The notes: a model not told the origin generated them from the sequence alone. A DNA stretch of 64,000 bases from Chitinophaga niastensis (GCF_003014755.1 NZ_PYAW01000006.1:1-64000); one strand, 5' to 3'. Counted from the stretch's first letter, positions 9,172 to 17,898 are shown. Made by a program: numbers and translations.

Positions 9172-10470
9172 ATGTTTAATACGCTAAAGCATAATCTTGG
9201 ATTCTATACTCCTAGTTTTATGAGAATTAATCTTAATTATTTTGACGACCTTTCTGTACTCGGTAGTGGAGAGAATGAGGTTTTTGATGCAGTGTATCTT
9301 CATGAATATATTCATTTTATTCAGGATGTTTCTACAACTTTCGGATATTCTAATATTAGCATTACAGCCGATTATATGAGATTTGTGAATAATACTGTAA
9401 TTGCCTCTAAAAAGGCTGTTTTTAGTGTTCCATTGCTGCCACCAAAGAAAGATCCATTTAATGTATACGATAACCTGAAGCTTAAAAAATATTACAATGG
9501 AGATGAAGCTAAAGGGGAGTTGAAATTTAACGGTTATAGGGTAATACCTTTGTTTTTAGATGATCTTAATAATCCCGTGCCACTGAATATCATTGAACTA
9601 AATTGTACTACTTCCGATGGTCGTTTAAAGAAATTTGAGTTTGGTGGAATATGCATAATGGAAAGTATGGCTTATATTATTCAAACTGAGTGTTATCCTG
9701 ATATTTTAAGACAATCTGACTTTTTGTATGTTGGAGCTGAAATTGTGGCAAAAGCTATTTATCCGAAATTTGCAAGTAATAGACTTAATGTTTTAGCCTT
9801 GTGCGACGCTTCATTAGGAGTTTACAATCCAGGTTTCTTTTTCTGTAGTCTATTAGAATCAATGAAGAGGGATAATGTCTCTTTCACTGATCCCGTCCAG
9901 ATTTATTTATATAGCCATTGTAATATTTCGGACCGTTCGAATAAGCCAATTGACCTGCGTGATTTGCATTCAAGCGCTGCTTCTCAAAGCAAAGATCAAC
10001 TGGTAAGGTATTTTAATGATAATTATTTTCTGGACGTAAAGTTTTGGTTATCTAATATGATTGAATCGGCATTTGCTTACCGACGAGACAACCCCGATTT
10101 TATTATTAAAATTGCCAGAGGAGGAAAGCTTATTAGTAATCAAGCGTTAAGAAATTTTGTCAATCAGATAGGATCTCCATTAATAACAAATGCGAACTAC
10201 CAAACAAAGCTTTCAATGCCAGTGGAGAATCCACATGTTGTCAAAAGTGATTATGTCTGGTGTTTAGATCAAATATCTAAAATATACTGGGGAAAGCGAA
10301 CTTCCTGTGAATTAAAAACAGTATGTCAGAAGAAAGGAATAAAAGTTGATACGCGATGTGATTTGGAGCCTTGGGAGCGTTCGAAAGATCCGATAAATGA
10401 GCGTTGTACCTTTGGTGACGTATGGTGGCATTGGGGAATGAAGAACCATGTACCGAAGCTCACGAGATAA
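9172..10470 (+). CDS. HExxH metallopeptidase-like protein, unknown family
   Basis: A 432-residue protein with a zinc-binding motif HEYIH at 44-48 followed by Gln51 (HEYIHFIQ). A Glu at 164 in IMESMAY could be the third ligand. I do not recognise the family. There is no signal peptide or membrane segment. The C-terminal 100 residues contain several Cys and Trp (for example C-x3-L-K-T-V-C), which might form another metal site. It lies 63 bases after the hydrolase, on the same strand and with the same low GC, so it probably belongs to the same unit. Its substrate is unknown. Confidence 0.6.
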   Translation: MFNTLKHNLGFYTPSFMRINLNYFDDLSVLGSGENEVFDAVYLHEYIHFIQDVSTTFGYSNISITADYMRFVNNTVIASKKAVFSVPLLPPKKDPFNVYDNLKLKKYYNGDEAKGELKFNGYRVIPLFLDDLNNPVPLNIIELNCTTSDGRLKKFEFGGICIMESMAYIIQTECYPDILRQSDFLYVGAEIVAKAIYPKFASNRLNVLALCDASLGVYNPGFFFCSLLESMKRDNVSFTDPVQIYLYSHCNISDRSNKPIDLRDLHSSAASQSKDQLVRYFNDNYFLDVKFWLSNMIESAFAYRRDNPDFIIKIARGGKLISNQALRNFVNQIGSPLITNANYQTKLSMPVENPHVVKSDYVWCLDQISKIYWGKRTSCELKTVCQKKGIKVDTRCDLEPWERSKDPINERCTFGDVWWHWGMKNHVPKLTR

Positions 10471-11827
10471 ATTAATCGTGTTCATTGCTTTGGGCTTTTT
10501 GCTTGCTTCTTGAGATGCGAGAATTTTTATCAGGATTTTAAAATTCTGGCGAAGAATTGAGCCCAATACCTGTTGATGTGCAAAGGAAGCTTGACCAGCC
10601 ATATTTATCAATACCATCTCCAGTAAGAAATAGAAATAAACAACGAATTTGATTATTATTTCTGCGAAAAGATTCACAGGATTCAAACGACTAAAACGGT
10701 ATTTCAGGTATAGTAAAGCAAGCCTCATTTCTAAATCTGTTCATTGAAATTTAGATGAGAGAATTTTTTTTGATACCAGCTTCAGGAGTACTATTAAGCA
10801 TCCTTGCGTCGCACTCTTCAGCCGTAGTACGACTATAAGCAGAGAAATACCCGTACCGAAGCGGTTTTGAGATTAGCAGATCGAAGCGTAGAATTAAGCG
10901 GGTTCAAAGGTCTCACTGCGGCCTCAGTCGGCAAAAAGGGCGCCAGGCCCTCGCTTGCCCCTTCCGCTGCGCTTCAGGGGCTGCGCTCCGTCCTGTCACC
11001 CTTTTTGCGCTCCTTCAGCCTCCGTTCGGGTAGCTCCCGGTCTGGCTAAGGGCTGTTTTTAAAATTGGTCGCCTTTATGCCCGCCATCCCTCCGCTACCC
11101 ATTTTGTCCGCCCCCCGCCCGCCACCCCCGGCCTTCCATTTTTGATTTGCCGTCCGCTGGCGCTCCCGGCGAGACAAAGGACGAAGGCGCGGCCTGCTGC
11201 GGCTCGCCCTCGCTTGGCCCCTCCGCTGCGCTCCGGGGCCTGCGCTCTGGCTGCCGCCGCAGCGGCCGGGGGTGGAAGGGCGGTGGGGGCGGCAGACCTC
11301 CGATTAAGCGGGAGATTATAGCACTGATCGACAGAACCCTGATTAAGCGACCGACAGGAGAACCAGGCGCGCGAACACCAGCATTTGTACCCTGATCGAC
11401 ATTGTATTATCGCGCGGCGTCCGTGAGAACAGATGATGGGATCAGCTATAGAACATAGGCTCAACGACATCACTTTGACCAGCGGAAGATCATAGGCCCG
11501 GCGTCAGTAATCCATCATCTATTCTCCCGGACGTTAGCGCGTTTGTATGATCAAATTGATTTTTGAGTTCTGGATGAGTAACGGCAATACATGTACGCAA
11601 CAGCGCAGTTGCCGACACCTGGCTAAAAGCAAATACCGGCTGTGATAGATGATATTTTAACTTCAGAACATGACCCGGCATTTGTACCACTGTCAGCGAC
11701 AGTACATAACCCAGCACCCGGGCGAATCATCGATTACGGCCGATATTTGTTTGCTCTCTTGAAAATTTAATGAGTATTGCATTACCAGGGGGCATCTAAA
11801 AGTTATGGTAATGCTGTATATGAAAGA
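10471..11827. other. Non-coding stretch with a GC-rich core
   Basis: No convincing gene was found in these 1.36 kb. The first 390 bases are AT-rich like the defence genes. From about 10900 to 11310 the base composition turns very GC-rich, with two imperfect hairpin units. The rest contains scattered, decayed-looking short repeats (for example GCATTTGTACC near 11378 and 11679). It could be a remnant of a mobile-element transfer or end region; no such function can be shown. Confidence 0.5.
10944..11252. repeat. Two imperfect GC-rich hairpin repeats
   Basis: Copy one (about 10944-10992) and copy two (about 11203-11251) share the core CCTCGCTTG-CCCC-TCCGCTGCGCT-GGGGC-TGCGCTC. Each copy has complementary arms (GCCCC/GGGGC and GGCCCC/GGGGCC) around TCCGCTGCGCT. 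They lie about 260 bases apart in direct orientation. Confidence 0.55.
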
Positions 11828-11986
11828 TTAGTGTTTCTCGATAGTTTTTAGCCGTTGGGCGTATCTTTCTCTGACTGCTTTCAGATCTTTCAGCAGTAAC
11901 TCAGTATGTCCCCAATATTTCAAACTTAACTCTTCCCGGATCTTCCGCACCTCGGCCACTGCATCGTACTTTTTACTTTTTTTCAT
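11828..11986 (-). CDS. Small charged helical protein overlapping the PIN gene
   Basis: A 52-residue ORF, starting with MKKSKKYDAV and rich in Lys, Arg and Glu (VRKIREELS ... RERYAQRL), predicted to be almost entirely helical. Its ATG lies within the last codons of the PIN-domain gene (14-base overlap), so the two are translationally coupled. I suspect it is the antitoxin or a structural partner of the PIN nuclease because of this overlap. The order toxin-then-partner is less usual than the reverse. No family is recognised. Confidence 0.55.
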   Translation of the reverse strand: MKKSKKYDAVAEVRKIREELSLKYWGHTELLLKDLKAVRERYAQRLKTIEKH

Positions 11987-12443
11987 GGTCGTTTGGTTTT
12001 AAAATTTCTCTGGGTGTTCTGATCTCAATTAATCGGTAACCCATTCGCAAATTAATGGAATTATACAATTTAATTCTGTCTATGTTTACAATATGCTTAA
12101 AATTCCAGCTTGCAAGAATATCAGCGCCGTGAAGTGTAGCCAGGGCAATATGTAAAGCATCATTGTAGCATTTATTACTCAAGGCACCTTGTGCGATGTA
12201 GGTTGCTGCAAGGCTAGACGCTTTAACGGTGCTTTTAATCTCTACTTTAAACCGTCCTGGTACTTCATCCGGTTTTTTGTTTACTTGCTCATTCGCCAGC
12301 TCCAGTTCCATTTTTACCAGATCTGACAGGATCAGCGTTTTAACTCCGGCTTTAAACTCTTCAAAAAGAGCAAGGCTGTGTTCTTTGAACTCTTTATCAA
12401 AACAGCCCCCTATAACTGACGTATCAGTATACACATGTATCAT
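11973..12443 (-). CDS. PIN-domain ribonuclease (VapC-like toxin)
   Basis: A 156-residue protein. The N-terminus VYTDTSVIGG carries the first acidic residue of a PIN active site (Asp7). Further acidic residues follow in KMELELAN, in NDALHIALA (the typical central Asp of PIN domains) and in GADILASWNFKHI, a very common PIN ending. PIN toxins cleave tRNA or mRNA using Mg2+. The downstream 52-residue gene overlaps its 3' end. No classical AbrB/MazE-like antitoxin is directly upstream; a SymE-like gene starts 360 bases away on the same strand. Confidence 0.8.
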   Translation of the reverse strand: MIHVYTDTSVIGGCFDKEFKEHSLALFEEFKAGVKTLILSDLVKMELELANEQVNKKPDEVPGRFKVEIKSTVKASSLAATYIAQGALSNKCYNDALHIALATLHGADILASWNFKHIVNIDRIKLYNSINLRMGYRLIEIRTPREILKPNDHEKK

Positions 12444-12586
12444 GAAATAGCAATGAAAAGGTTAACAAACTGGTTTTTCTGAATTCGGCCGGGGTGGCCT
12501 ATATGCCCGGTATCCGTGGGCGGGAGGTTCATGAATGCAGCCCGCCCTCGAATGCCCAGGTGCTCATTTTTGGAGTTAATGAGGTT

Positions 12587-12805
12587 TTATAAATCCCAAA
12601 AAGACTTAATTTGGGGAGGAGCCTTTTGAGCCACTGTTATGGTGATCGTGTTTTTTTCCACTGCAATGGCAATATTATCGCCTACATCGAAACCGGCTTT
12701 TTCAAGCCAGACACCAGATAAGTTTAACCAAGGAACTGTTTTAGACTCACAAAGTCTTGGAACTCCTTTTGCGTGTATTTTCGCGGTTCTGTTTTTACTT
12801 TGCAT
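12587..12805 (-). CDS. SymE-like small protein (AbrB-fold toxin family)
   Basis: A 72-residue protein whose core PWLNLSGVWLEKAGFDVGD ... ITITV matches the SymE toxin family: a swapped-hairpin AbrB-like fold descended from antitoxins but acting as a nucleic-acid-targeting toxin in E. coli. The family's PWL-LSG-WL--AGF--GD signature is complete. In E. coli SymE is held down by an antisense RNA; no such RNA can be identified here. It is oriented away from the XRE regulator at 13068. Confidence 0.75.
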   Translation of the reverse strand: MQSKNRTAKIHAKGVPRLCESKTVPWLNLSGVWLEKAGFDVGDNIAIAVEKNTITITVAQKAPPQIKSFWDL

Positions 12806-12835
12806 AAGACAGGTAATTTTAATTGTTATCTGATG

Positions 12836-12866
12836 TAAATATACCTTATTTGACTTAATTAAACAA
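12836..12866 (-). promoter_or_regulatory. Candidate promoter of the SymE-like gene, with inverted repeat
   Basis: Read on the minus strand, TTG at 12866-12864 is followed after 20 bases by TATATTTA (12843-12836), one mismatch from TAnnTTTG, 31 bases before the start codon. An imperfect palindrome, GACTT-N8-AAGTC (12852-12869), overlaps it and could bind a repressor such as the divergent XRE protein. Confidence 0.35.
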
Positions 12867-13067
12867 GTCTAATAAGGCGTATTAAGCTGTTTTAAGTCAT
12901 GTAATTGTCAAAATAATATACCTAAAAAGGAGTATAAACATCAGATATGGAGTTTTAAAACTAATAGCATTGCATAGAAAAAACATTAATATGAATGACC
13001 TGATAGCCACCCTTTGGCTAACATTTTACTTTAAAGTCATATTTTTAATCTCTAAACATTAACCCTG

Positions 13068-13415
13068 ATGACATTCGGACAAAGAGTCACATTAGTAAGA
13101 CGGGAAAAGAAACTAACACAAGCCCAGATGGGCGCTGCAATCGGAACTACCGGAGATATGGTAGGGAAATACGAGCGTGATGCAATCAAACCATCTATAG
13201 AAGTCGCCGCAAAGATCGCGGATGCCCTGGAATGCACACTGGACTACCTGATTAGAGACATCCAGGACAACGAAGACAAAGAAAAACGCATTTCTCCTGC
13301 ATTGATAGAGCATTTCAACAAAGTGGAAAGATTGTCTGCTAAAGACAAAGAACATGTACTGGCTGTAATCGATGCCTTTACAGCAAAATCGAAAATCCAG
13401 TCCATCATGGAATGA
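13068..13415 (+). CDS. XRE-family transcriptional regulator
   Basis: A 115-residue protein. Residues 3-65 are a Cro/CI-type helix-turn-helix (FGQRVTLVRREKKLTQ ... MGAAIGTTGDMVGKYERD ... LDYLI). The C-terminal half is a charged helix with SAKDKEHVLAVIDAF, typical of small Bacteroidota XRE regulators. It probably represses its own promoter or the divergent SymE-like gene, 262 bases away. A strong hairpin terminator follows its stop. Confidence 0.85.
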   Translation: MTFGQRVTLVRREKKLTQAQMGAAIGTTGDMVGKYERDAIKPSIEVAAKIADALECTLDYLIRDIQDNEDKEKRISPALIEHFNKVERLSAKDKEHVLAVIDAFTAKSKIQSIME

Positions 13416-13420
13416 AAAAA

Positions 13421-13446
13421 GGCTCCCGCGAATAGCGAGAGCCCTT
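13421..13446 (+). terminator. Hairpin terminator after the XRE gene
   Basis: GGCTC-C-CGC / GCG-A-GAGCC around a GAATA loop (13421-13443), then CTTT. Six A residues precede the stem, so it may work in both directions. Confidence 0.6.
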
Positions 13447-13504
13447 TACACCAAACAATCCGTAAGGTAACCACACCTTTGGCCGGAGACTATTTAACAG
13501 CGGA

Positions 13505-13714
13505 CTAACCGCCTTCTTTTTGAACTGCTGCCTGACTCACACCGCTCATAACCGTACCGGCAACAGCTAGGTAACCAGCTACTTTGACAATGATAGCAGG
13601 AATAGCCGGAATACCCATCAGAGCGCCGCTAATCGCGGTCAGGATCAAACCTATATTGCGCACCTTAGTAAAAAAAGGTGGTGTTGATGCAGTGAAACGT
13701 TGTATAAATTTCAT
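13505..13714 (-). CDS. Small membrane protein, unknown
   Basis: A 69-residue protein with a basic N-terminus (MKFIQRF ... KVRN) and one or two hydrophobic helices between residues 20 and 60, rich in Ala, Gly and Ile (IGLILTAISGALMG, IPAIIVKVAGYLAVAG). I do not recognise it. It lies 49 bases downstream of the 258-residue gene on the same strand and probably shares its transcript. A holin-like role is conceivable but unsupported. Confidence 0.6.
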   Translation of the reverse strand: MKFIQRFTASTPPFFTKVRNIGLILTAISGALMGIPAIPAIIVKVAGYLAVAGTVMSGVSQAAVQKEGG

Positions 13715-13763
13715 ACACGCTTTTTAGAAGTTAAAAGATCTGGCCATGACGACCAGCCTATTA

Positions 13764-14540
13764 TTATACTCCACCTGGCGTCGCCGGTATGCCGGAAATA
13801 CTCACCAAAGCCAGGGCATTGAAAGCCCCATTTTTAAGGCTATACAGCGCCCCGTTAACTTGCTGATAGAATTCTACGCCGAGGGCAAGAAACAGTGGTT
13901 TTGTGCTGTTTGCTGTTACATTCACGGACAGATTCATCACCGCTGTTACGGTGGCATCAATGGCCAGTTCTGCGCTTGCAGCATTGCCGTTGACAAAAGT
14001 TTCGGCCTCGAAATCAATCTCAGCACCGGCGACCATAATTTTAAAATGGGAGGCACCACCTGGCGCCGCTACCATGTTAATAGGTATGAAGGCCGGAATA
14101 TCAACTTTCAGAATACCGGTCGCTCTATCAATGGCCGCAGTATAGGGTGCAAACAGTGTACTAGCCAGCCGCGCATTGATATTGAACTCAAACCCACTCA
14201 GGAGCTCCGCTTCACCATCAATAACATTGCGTTGACCTCGAACACTCTTGGCATCGGCTTGAATCACCTTCAGCATATCACGGGTCAGCCGGGAAGTCAG
14301 ATAACTATCACTGGCATTTAACAGCATAGCCCGGAAAGCCGTCCTCAGTAACTTACCGGCTTTACCGGCCCGGCCAAATTCTGCTCCATTCTCCCGTGTA
14401 CGGACGAAGGCGGCATCATTGGCAATACGACTTCCATCTACACCACCTTTCCCGCGAGCCAGGTGGCCAGCTTTAGACTTATAAAAAGTAATGTTGCCGA
14501 TGGTCCCTTTCAAAGGGACGATTCCATTTTGTTTTGCCAT
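13764..14540 (-). CDS. Conserved Bacteroidota protein of unknown function
   Basis: A 258-residue protein. The N-terminal 60 residues are highly patterned (PLKGTIGNITFYK ... GHLARGKGG ... FVRTRENGAEFGRAGKAGKLLR), a signature I know from a widespread Bacteroidota family without known function. The remaining part is predicted to be beta-rich with no signal peptide. It precedes a small membrane protein gene on the same strand. A phage-like structural role is possible but cannot be shown from sequence. Confidence 0.65.
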   Translation of the reverse strand: MAKQNGIVPLKGTIGNITFYKSKAGHLARGKGGVDGSRIANDAAFVRTRENGAEFGRAGKAGKLLRTAFRAMLLNASDSYLTSRLTRDMLKVIQADAKSVRGQRNVIDGEAELLSGFEFNINARLASTLFAPYTAAIDRATGILKVDIPAFIPINMVAAPGGASHFKIMVAGAEIDFEAETFVNGNAASAELAIDATVTAVMNLSVNVTANSTKPLFLALGVEFYQQVNGALYSLKNGAFNALALVSISGIPATPGGV

Positions 14541-14682
14541 TTGAAAACAATTTTAAGGAACGATAAGGGCTTTCACATAGCCAAGCCCGTTAGGCTCACA
14601 TCTGCGCAGGATGCAGTAAATTTGCATTTAGCCACACCAAACTAAGCCGGCATTTTAACCCAAAAAAATTTCCATTCCGATT

Positions 14683-14898
14683 ATGCCGAATTCGCACATA
14701 TTAATACCTAATCGCATAGTGATTTATGCAAAAGACATCCGAAATATTACTGGCAGGAGTGAACGCACCGCGAGGAAGATGCTGCAGCAGATCCGCGAGG
14801 CCAACGGTAAAAAGAGAGGTGATCTAGTGACTGTAGTAGAGTTTTGCCGGTTTACCGGAATAGAGGAGGAGTTAGTGACTCAGTTTCTCATGTATTGA
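14683..14898 (+). CDS. Small HTH-like protein of mobile elements
   Basis: A 71-residue protein: IVIYAKDIRNITGRSERTAR ... FCRFTGIEEELV. The helical pattern with NITGRSERTARKML suggests a DNA-binding helix-turn-helix similar to excisionase or small regulators often carried near Bacteroidota integrases. The broken integrase gene lies 420 bases downstream, supporting a link to the mobile element. The exact family is not named. Confidence 0.6.
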   Translation: MPNSHILIPNRIVIYAKDIRNITGRSERTARKMLQQIREANGKKRGDLVTVVEFCRFTGIEEELVTQFLMY

Positions 14899-14997
14899 TA
14901 CTCCCGGTCCCCAACCTATATTAAACGTATATGGGTTACTGTTATATTACAGGAATATATTTTAGCCTTATTTATGCTTATTTAGCAGGGGTTTTCG

Positions 14998-15005
14998 TAT
15001 CTTTG
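14998..15005 (+). promoter_or_regulatory. Exact Bacteroidota -7 promoter element
   Basis: TATCTTTG matches TAnnTTTG exactly. No gene starts within 300 bases. The next element downstream is the hairpin terminator at 15152, leaving room for an RNA of about 165 nt. The -33 region (TTTA near 14971) is weak. Confidence 0.4.
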
Positions 15006-15011
15006 TAAGGT

Positions 15012-15178
15012 GTTTAAGTTCTTACAAATTCAATTAAAATAAGCGAATCCAAAAGGATACAAAAAAGGATACAGTACCTTTTTATTACCCTGAAAGCGGC
15101 GGTTTATAAGCCTTTGATATAGTCCCAAGGGGATCACTGGAATACTCTACGAAAAGCCGCTACTATAGCGGCTTTTCT
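15012..15178 (+). ncRNA. Possible small RNA between promoter and terminator
   Basis: Inferred only from an exact promoter element followed by a perfect terminator with no ORF in between. No known RNA family was recognised, and it could equally be a leader of the integrase gene. Confidence 0.2.
15152..15178 (+). terminator. Perfect hairpin terminator
   Basis: AAAAGCCGCTA-CTA-TAGCGGCTTTT, an 11-base perfect stem with a 3-base loop, ending in TTTTC. It is symmetrical, so it can act on both strands. Confidence 0.65.
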
Positions 15179-15320
15179 GCATTGGTAGCGGATTCGCCAC
15201 AACCCTTCAATACCTCCTAACGCCCTTCAATACCCCCTATTCCCTTTTCTACATTTACAAAAATTTACAACCCGAAACCCAAAGCATTTACAATTTAAAA
15301 TACGGCTAAAACGTAGGTCT

Positions 15321-16540
15321 ATGGCGAAGATCACACCGATGTTAGATGAAAAGTATCAGCATAATGATGATACCTATCCCATTGTTATAAGAATAACAAA
15401 TAAAAATCAAACAAAATATAAACCTGTTGAGCATTCAGTCCTCAAAACTCATTTTAAAAGAGGTACGTCTGATTGGGTCAAAGAACACCCGGATGCTATT
15501 TTTTTGAATGCCCTGATTGAATCAAAACGAGCGCTACTAAATGCAAAAATAATTCAGTTGCAGCTTAAACAGTTGCCATTCAACTTTGAATATGTAATGT
15601 CAGATGACCCAATTACGGAAATCGTTGACCTAAAGCCTAAATATACATTAGGGGATATTTTGGATAAAATTGCAAACCGACATTTTGAAAACAATGAAAT
15701 AGGATAATATTTCAAACAGCGTTCCATAAAATCTCAGGTTATGGAATGTTTAAAGTTTGACAAACCCTTAAATGATTTTTGCCTTGAAGATGTCCAGAAA
15801 ATTGTCGATTGCTTTAAGAATGTTCATAGTAATAAGCCGAACACTGTAAATAGAAAGTTACGTTATTTATCTACTGCTTATTCTGACGCCCAAAAAATAT
15901 GGCCGAAGGACATAAACCCTGGTAACCCATTTAAGTTAGTCAAGGTAAAGGGAGAAGGTAAAAAAAGTTAAAGCTGAATGGGAAACAGCTACAAGCACTT
16001 GAAGATATTGAGCTATCTGGAATGTTTGACCTTGGACGTGATATGTATTTGTTTGCGTTCTATTCGCAAGGTATGCGCTTTGCTAATGTTGCAACTACCA
16101 AAAGAGAAGCTATAGACGAGGCATATCTTGACTACCGAATGAATAAAGGCCGTGATCTGAGAAGCATAAAAATTCATCCTAAGCTCGCCCGGATAATAGA
16201 TAAAGATTGGAATTCAGGTGGGCCATATCTATTCCCTCTATTGAAAAAAGAATGTACTGATGATAAAGCGCTATATTATGCCATTGATGAGGCTAATTAT
16301 AATATCAATTTTTAACTCAAAAAAATAGGCGATTTAATAGGTGTTAAGGGGGCAATGACCTTTCATACATCTCGGCATACTTTCGCACAGCTGATGAAAA
16401 AGGCTAAAATAGACGGGTTTATTATTCAAGGAAGTTTAGGCCATGATAGTTTCCAAACAACAGATGGTTATTTAGAGGATTTAGACGATGATGAAATCAA
16501 CGAGGCCGTAACACCAGTATACTATCAACAAATAGCATAA
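15321..16540 (+). pseudogene. Broken tyrosine recombinase (integrase)
   Basis: Four adjoining pieces together encode one SAM-like-fold tyrosine recombinase. The N-terminal arm (ITNKNQTKYKP) and core-binding piece are interrupted by an in-frame TAA at 15705-15707. A frameshift lies in an A7 run near 15963-15969. Another in-frame TAA lies at 16313-16315. The catalytic residues are still readable: Arg in GMRFANVA, the HTSRHTF box with His and Arg, LGH, and Tyr in DGYL near the end. With three lesions the protein cannot be made in one piece, so the element it mobilised is probably fixed in the chromosome. A strong terminator follows. Confidence 0.85.
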
Positions 16541-16545
16541 ATAAA

Positions 16546-16573
16546 AAAACCGGGCCATGATAGCCCGGTTTTT
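16546..16573. terminator. Bidirectional hairpin terminator
   Basis: A run of A, then CCGGGC-CATGATA-GCCCGG (16550-16568) and TTTTT. It closes the integrase remnant. Confidence 0.7.
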
Positions 16574-16765
16574 CTGCTTATATTGTTTGCTGGTAAAAGG
16601 AAAAGAGTTACCATGGTCTTGAAGCTGAAAAGCATCCTCAATTCATTAACATATTCAAATATGCTGTCTTTTGTGATGTTGTAATGAAAATATTGGTCCA
16701 GTATAACCCATGCTGAAGCATTTCCTGTTTTACTAATTATACAAATACAAAAAAACATTAATCGT

Positions 16766-17275
16766 ATGGAAACATTAGAATTTCAAACTAGCCCAGTAGT
16801 AAATATTTTAGGTAACACATTCATAAATACACCTATAATTTTAAAGTATGAGGATGTTAATTTGATAGAAATAGTAAATGAGCATAGTGTTAGTTATGAA
16901 GTGCAAATACCAATCTATCATTCCGACGGTACTTACCTTACAAAGGTGACGGGAAATAGAGTATATGAAACTGATGCAGGGAGAAAAGCAGGCGTAAAAT
17001 TGGAGAAATGGGAAGGCGTTACTGTGTGTAAAATGAACGACAAGACCATATTTGAACTTCATCATGGAACAGGCGATAGTTTTAAAGCCTCTGTGGAATT
17101 ATATGCTCCGGAAGGATATTTTTTAAAAATTACGGAAGGGGCACTACCCGTAATGAGGAATAATAATAACGAAGCAATAAACATTTTAGGTGCCCAAATG
17201 AGTGGTAATACATTTAATAATTGTAAAATTGGTATACTCTTAAAAAAGAATGGAAGTATGCGTTTAGGTGTTTGA
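16766..17275 (+). CDS. Hypothetical beta-rich protein
   Basis: A 169-residue protein with no recognised family. It has alternating hydrophobic and polar segments typical of beta structure, no signal peptide and no membrane segment. The C-terminus repeats an Asn/Gly pattern (ILGAQMSGNTFNNCKIGILLKKNGS) that echoes the N-terminus (ILGNTFIN). The gene is low in GC, stands alone, and is followed by a very strong terminator. Confidence 0.5.
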   Translation: METLEFQTSPVVNILGNTFINTPIILKYEDVNLIEIVNEHSVSYEVQIPIYHSDGTYLTKVTGNRVYETDAGRKAGVKLEKWEGVTVCKMNDKTIFELHHGTGDSFKASVELYAPEGYFLKITEGALPVMRNNNNEAINILGAQMSGNTFNNCKIGILLKKNGSMRLGV

Positions 17276-17320
17276 TAACAAAGCCCTTCTCCACAAACTG
17301 AGAATCCGCTCAACGCCTAT

Positions 17321-17362
17321 AAAACAGAAAGCACTTGGTACTTGCCAGGTGCTTTCTGTTTT
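17321..17362. terminator. Long bidirectional terminator
   Basis: AAAACAGAAAGCAC / GTGCTTTCTGTTTT, a perfect 14-base stem around a 14-base partly paired loop. It separates the plus-strand gene at 16766 from the minus-strand gene at 17380. Confidence 0.75.
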
Positions 17363-17379
17363 ATAAAGCATTGTTTGTA

Positions 17380-17898
17380 TTATTTTTTAGCGACTGTGCC
17401 ATACTTTTTTAAAATTAGATTCTCTAATAAAAAGGTAGGAATATTTTTCTTTTTTCTACCACCTATATCCGTATCCATCATAGCTTTTATTTGGCCTGTA
17501 GAAATAGTATCCGGGCATTCTGCAATGTAATTTGGATAATACGTATAGATAAAAGGTTGTATAATATCGAAATTGCCACTCGATTTACGAATAATTTTGT
17601 CCCAATTAGCATTTTTGTAAAGTGAAAAAACGGTAGCAAAAGCTAATTTTATGATTTTTGGATTCCTCGAAAAATCTACAGAATCAAGTACTCTCTTATT
17701 GCGAACATGAATTATTACAGTGGAATATTCATTGCAAACAGAGTCCTCAATTCTATGTAATATGATCGCGCGTTCTACCTTATTAAAGAATTTTCTACTT
17801 TCATCATTATCAACTGCCTTAATTTGTGCAGATGCTATTTGACTGATCATAATAAGTAGGCAAATCTGAATTGCCTTTTTAATTGCATTTGGTTCCAT
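17380..17898 (-). CDS. Small secreted protein, unknown
   Basis: From the ATG at 17898 the protein has 172 residues and a clear signal peptide: Lys-Lys, then IQICLLIMISQIASA with a cleavage site before Q. An earlier in-frame ATG at 17934 would bury the signal. The mature part has no known motif; it contains a hydrophobic IYTYYPNYIAECPD stretch. Its start overlaps the end of the upstream HExxH gene by 20 bases, so the two were once one unit, a common arrangement of secreted Bacteroidota pairs of unknown role. Confidence 0.55.
   Translation of the reverse strand: MEPNAIKKAIQICLLIMISQIASAQIKAVDNDESRKFFNKVERAIILHRIEDSVCNEYSTVIIHVRNKRVLDSVDFSRNPKIIKLAFATVFSLYKNANWDKIIRKSSGNFDIIQPFIYTYYPNYIAECPDTISTGQIKAMMDTDIGGRKKKNIPTFLLENLILKKYGTVAKK

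Larger units (their letters stand above)
14899..15320. other. Intergenic region before the integrase remnant
   Basis: No gene found. It holds an exact TAnnTTTG motif (14998-15005), a short tandem repeat AAAGGATACA near 15050-15073, and a perfect hairpin terminator at 15152-15178. The position beside an integrase makes it a likely place for an attachment site, but no duplicated att sequence was recognised. Confidence 0.4.

Noticed and set aside
10312..10728. Minus-strand ORF of 138 codons
   Set aside because: It overlaps the end of the HExxH gene on the other strand and shows no recognisable pattern.
16525..16758. Minus-strand ORF of 77 codons
   Set aside because: It runs through the bidirectional terminator at 16546-16573 and matches no family I know.
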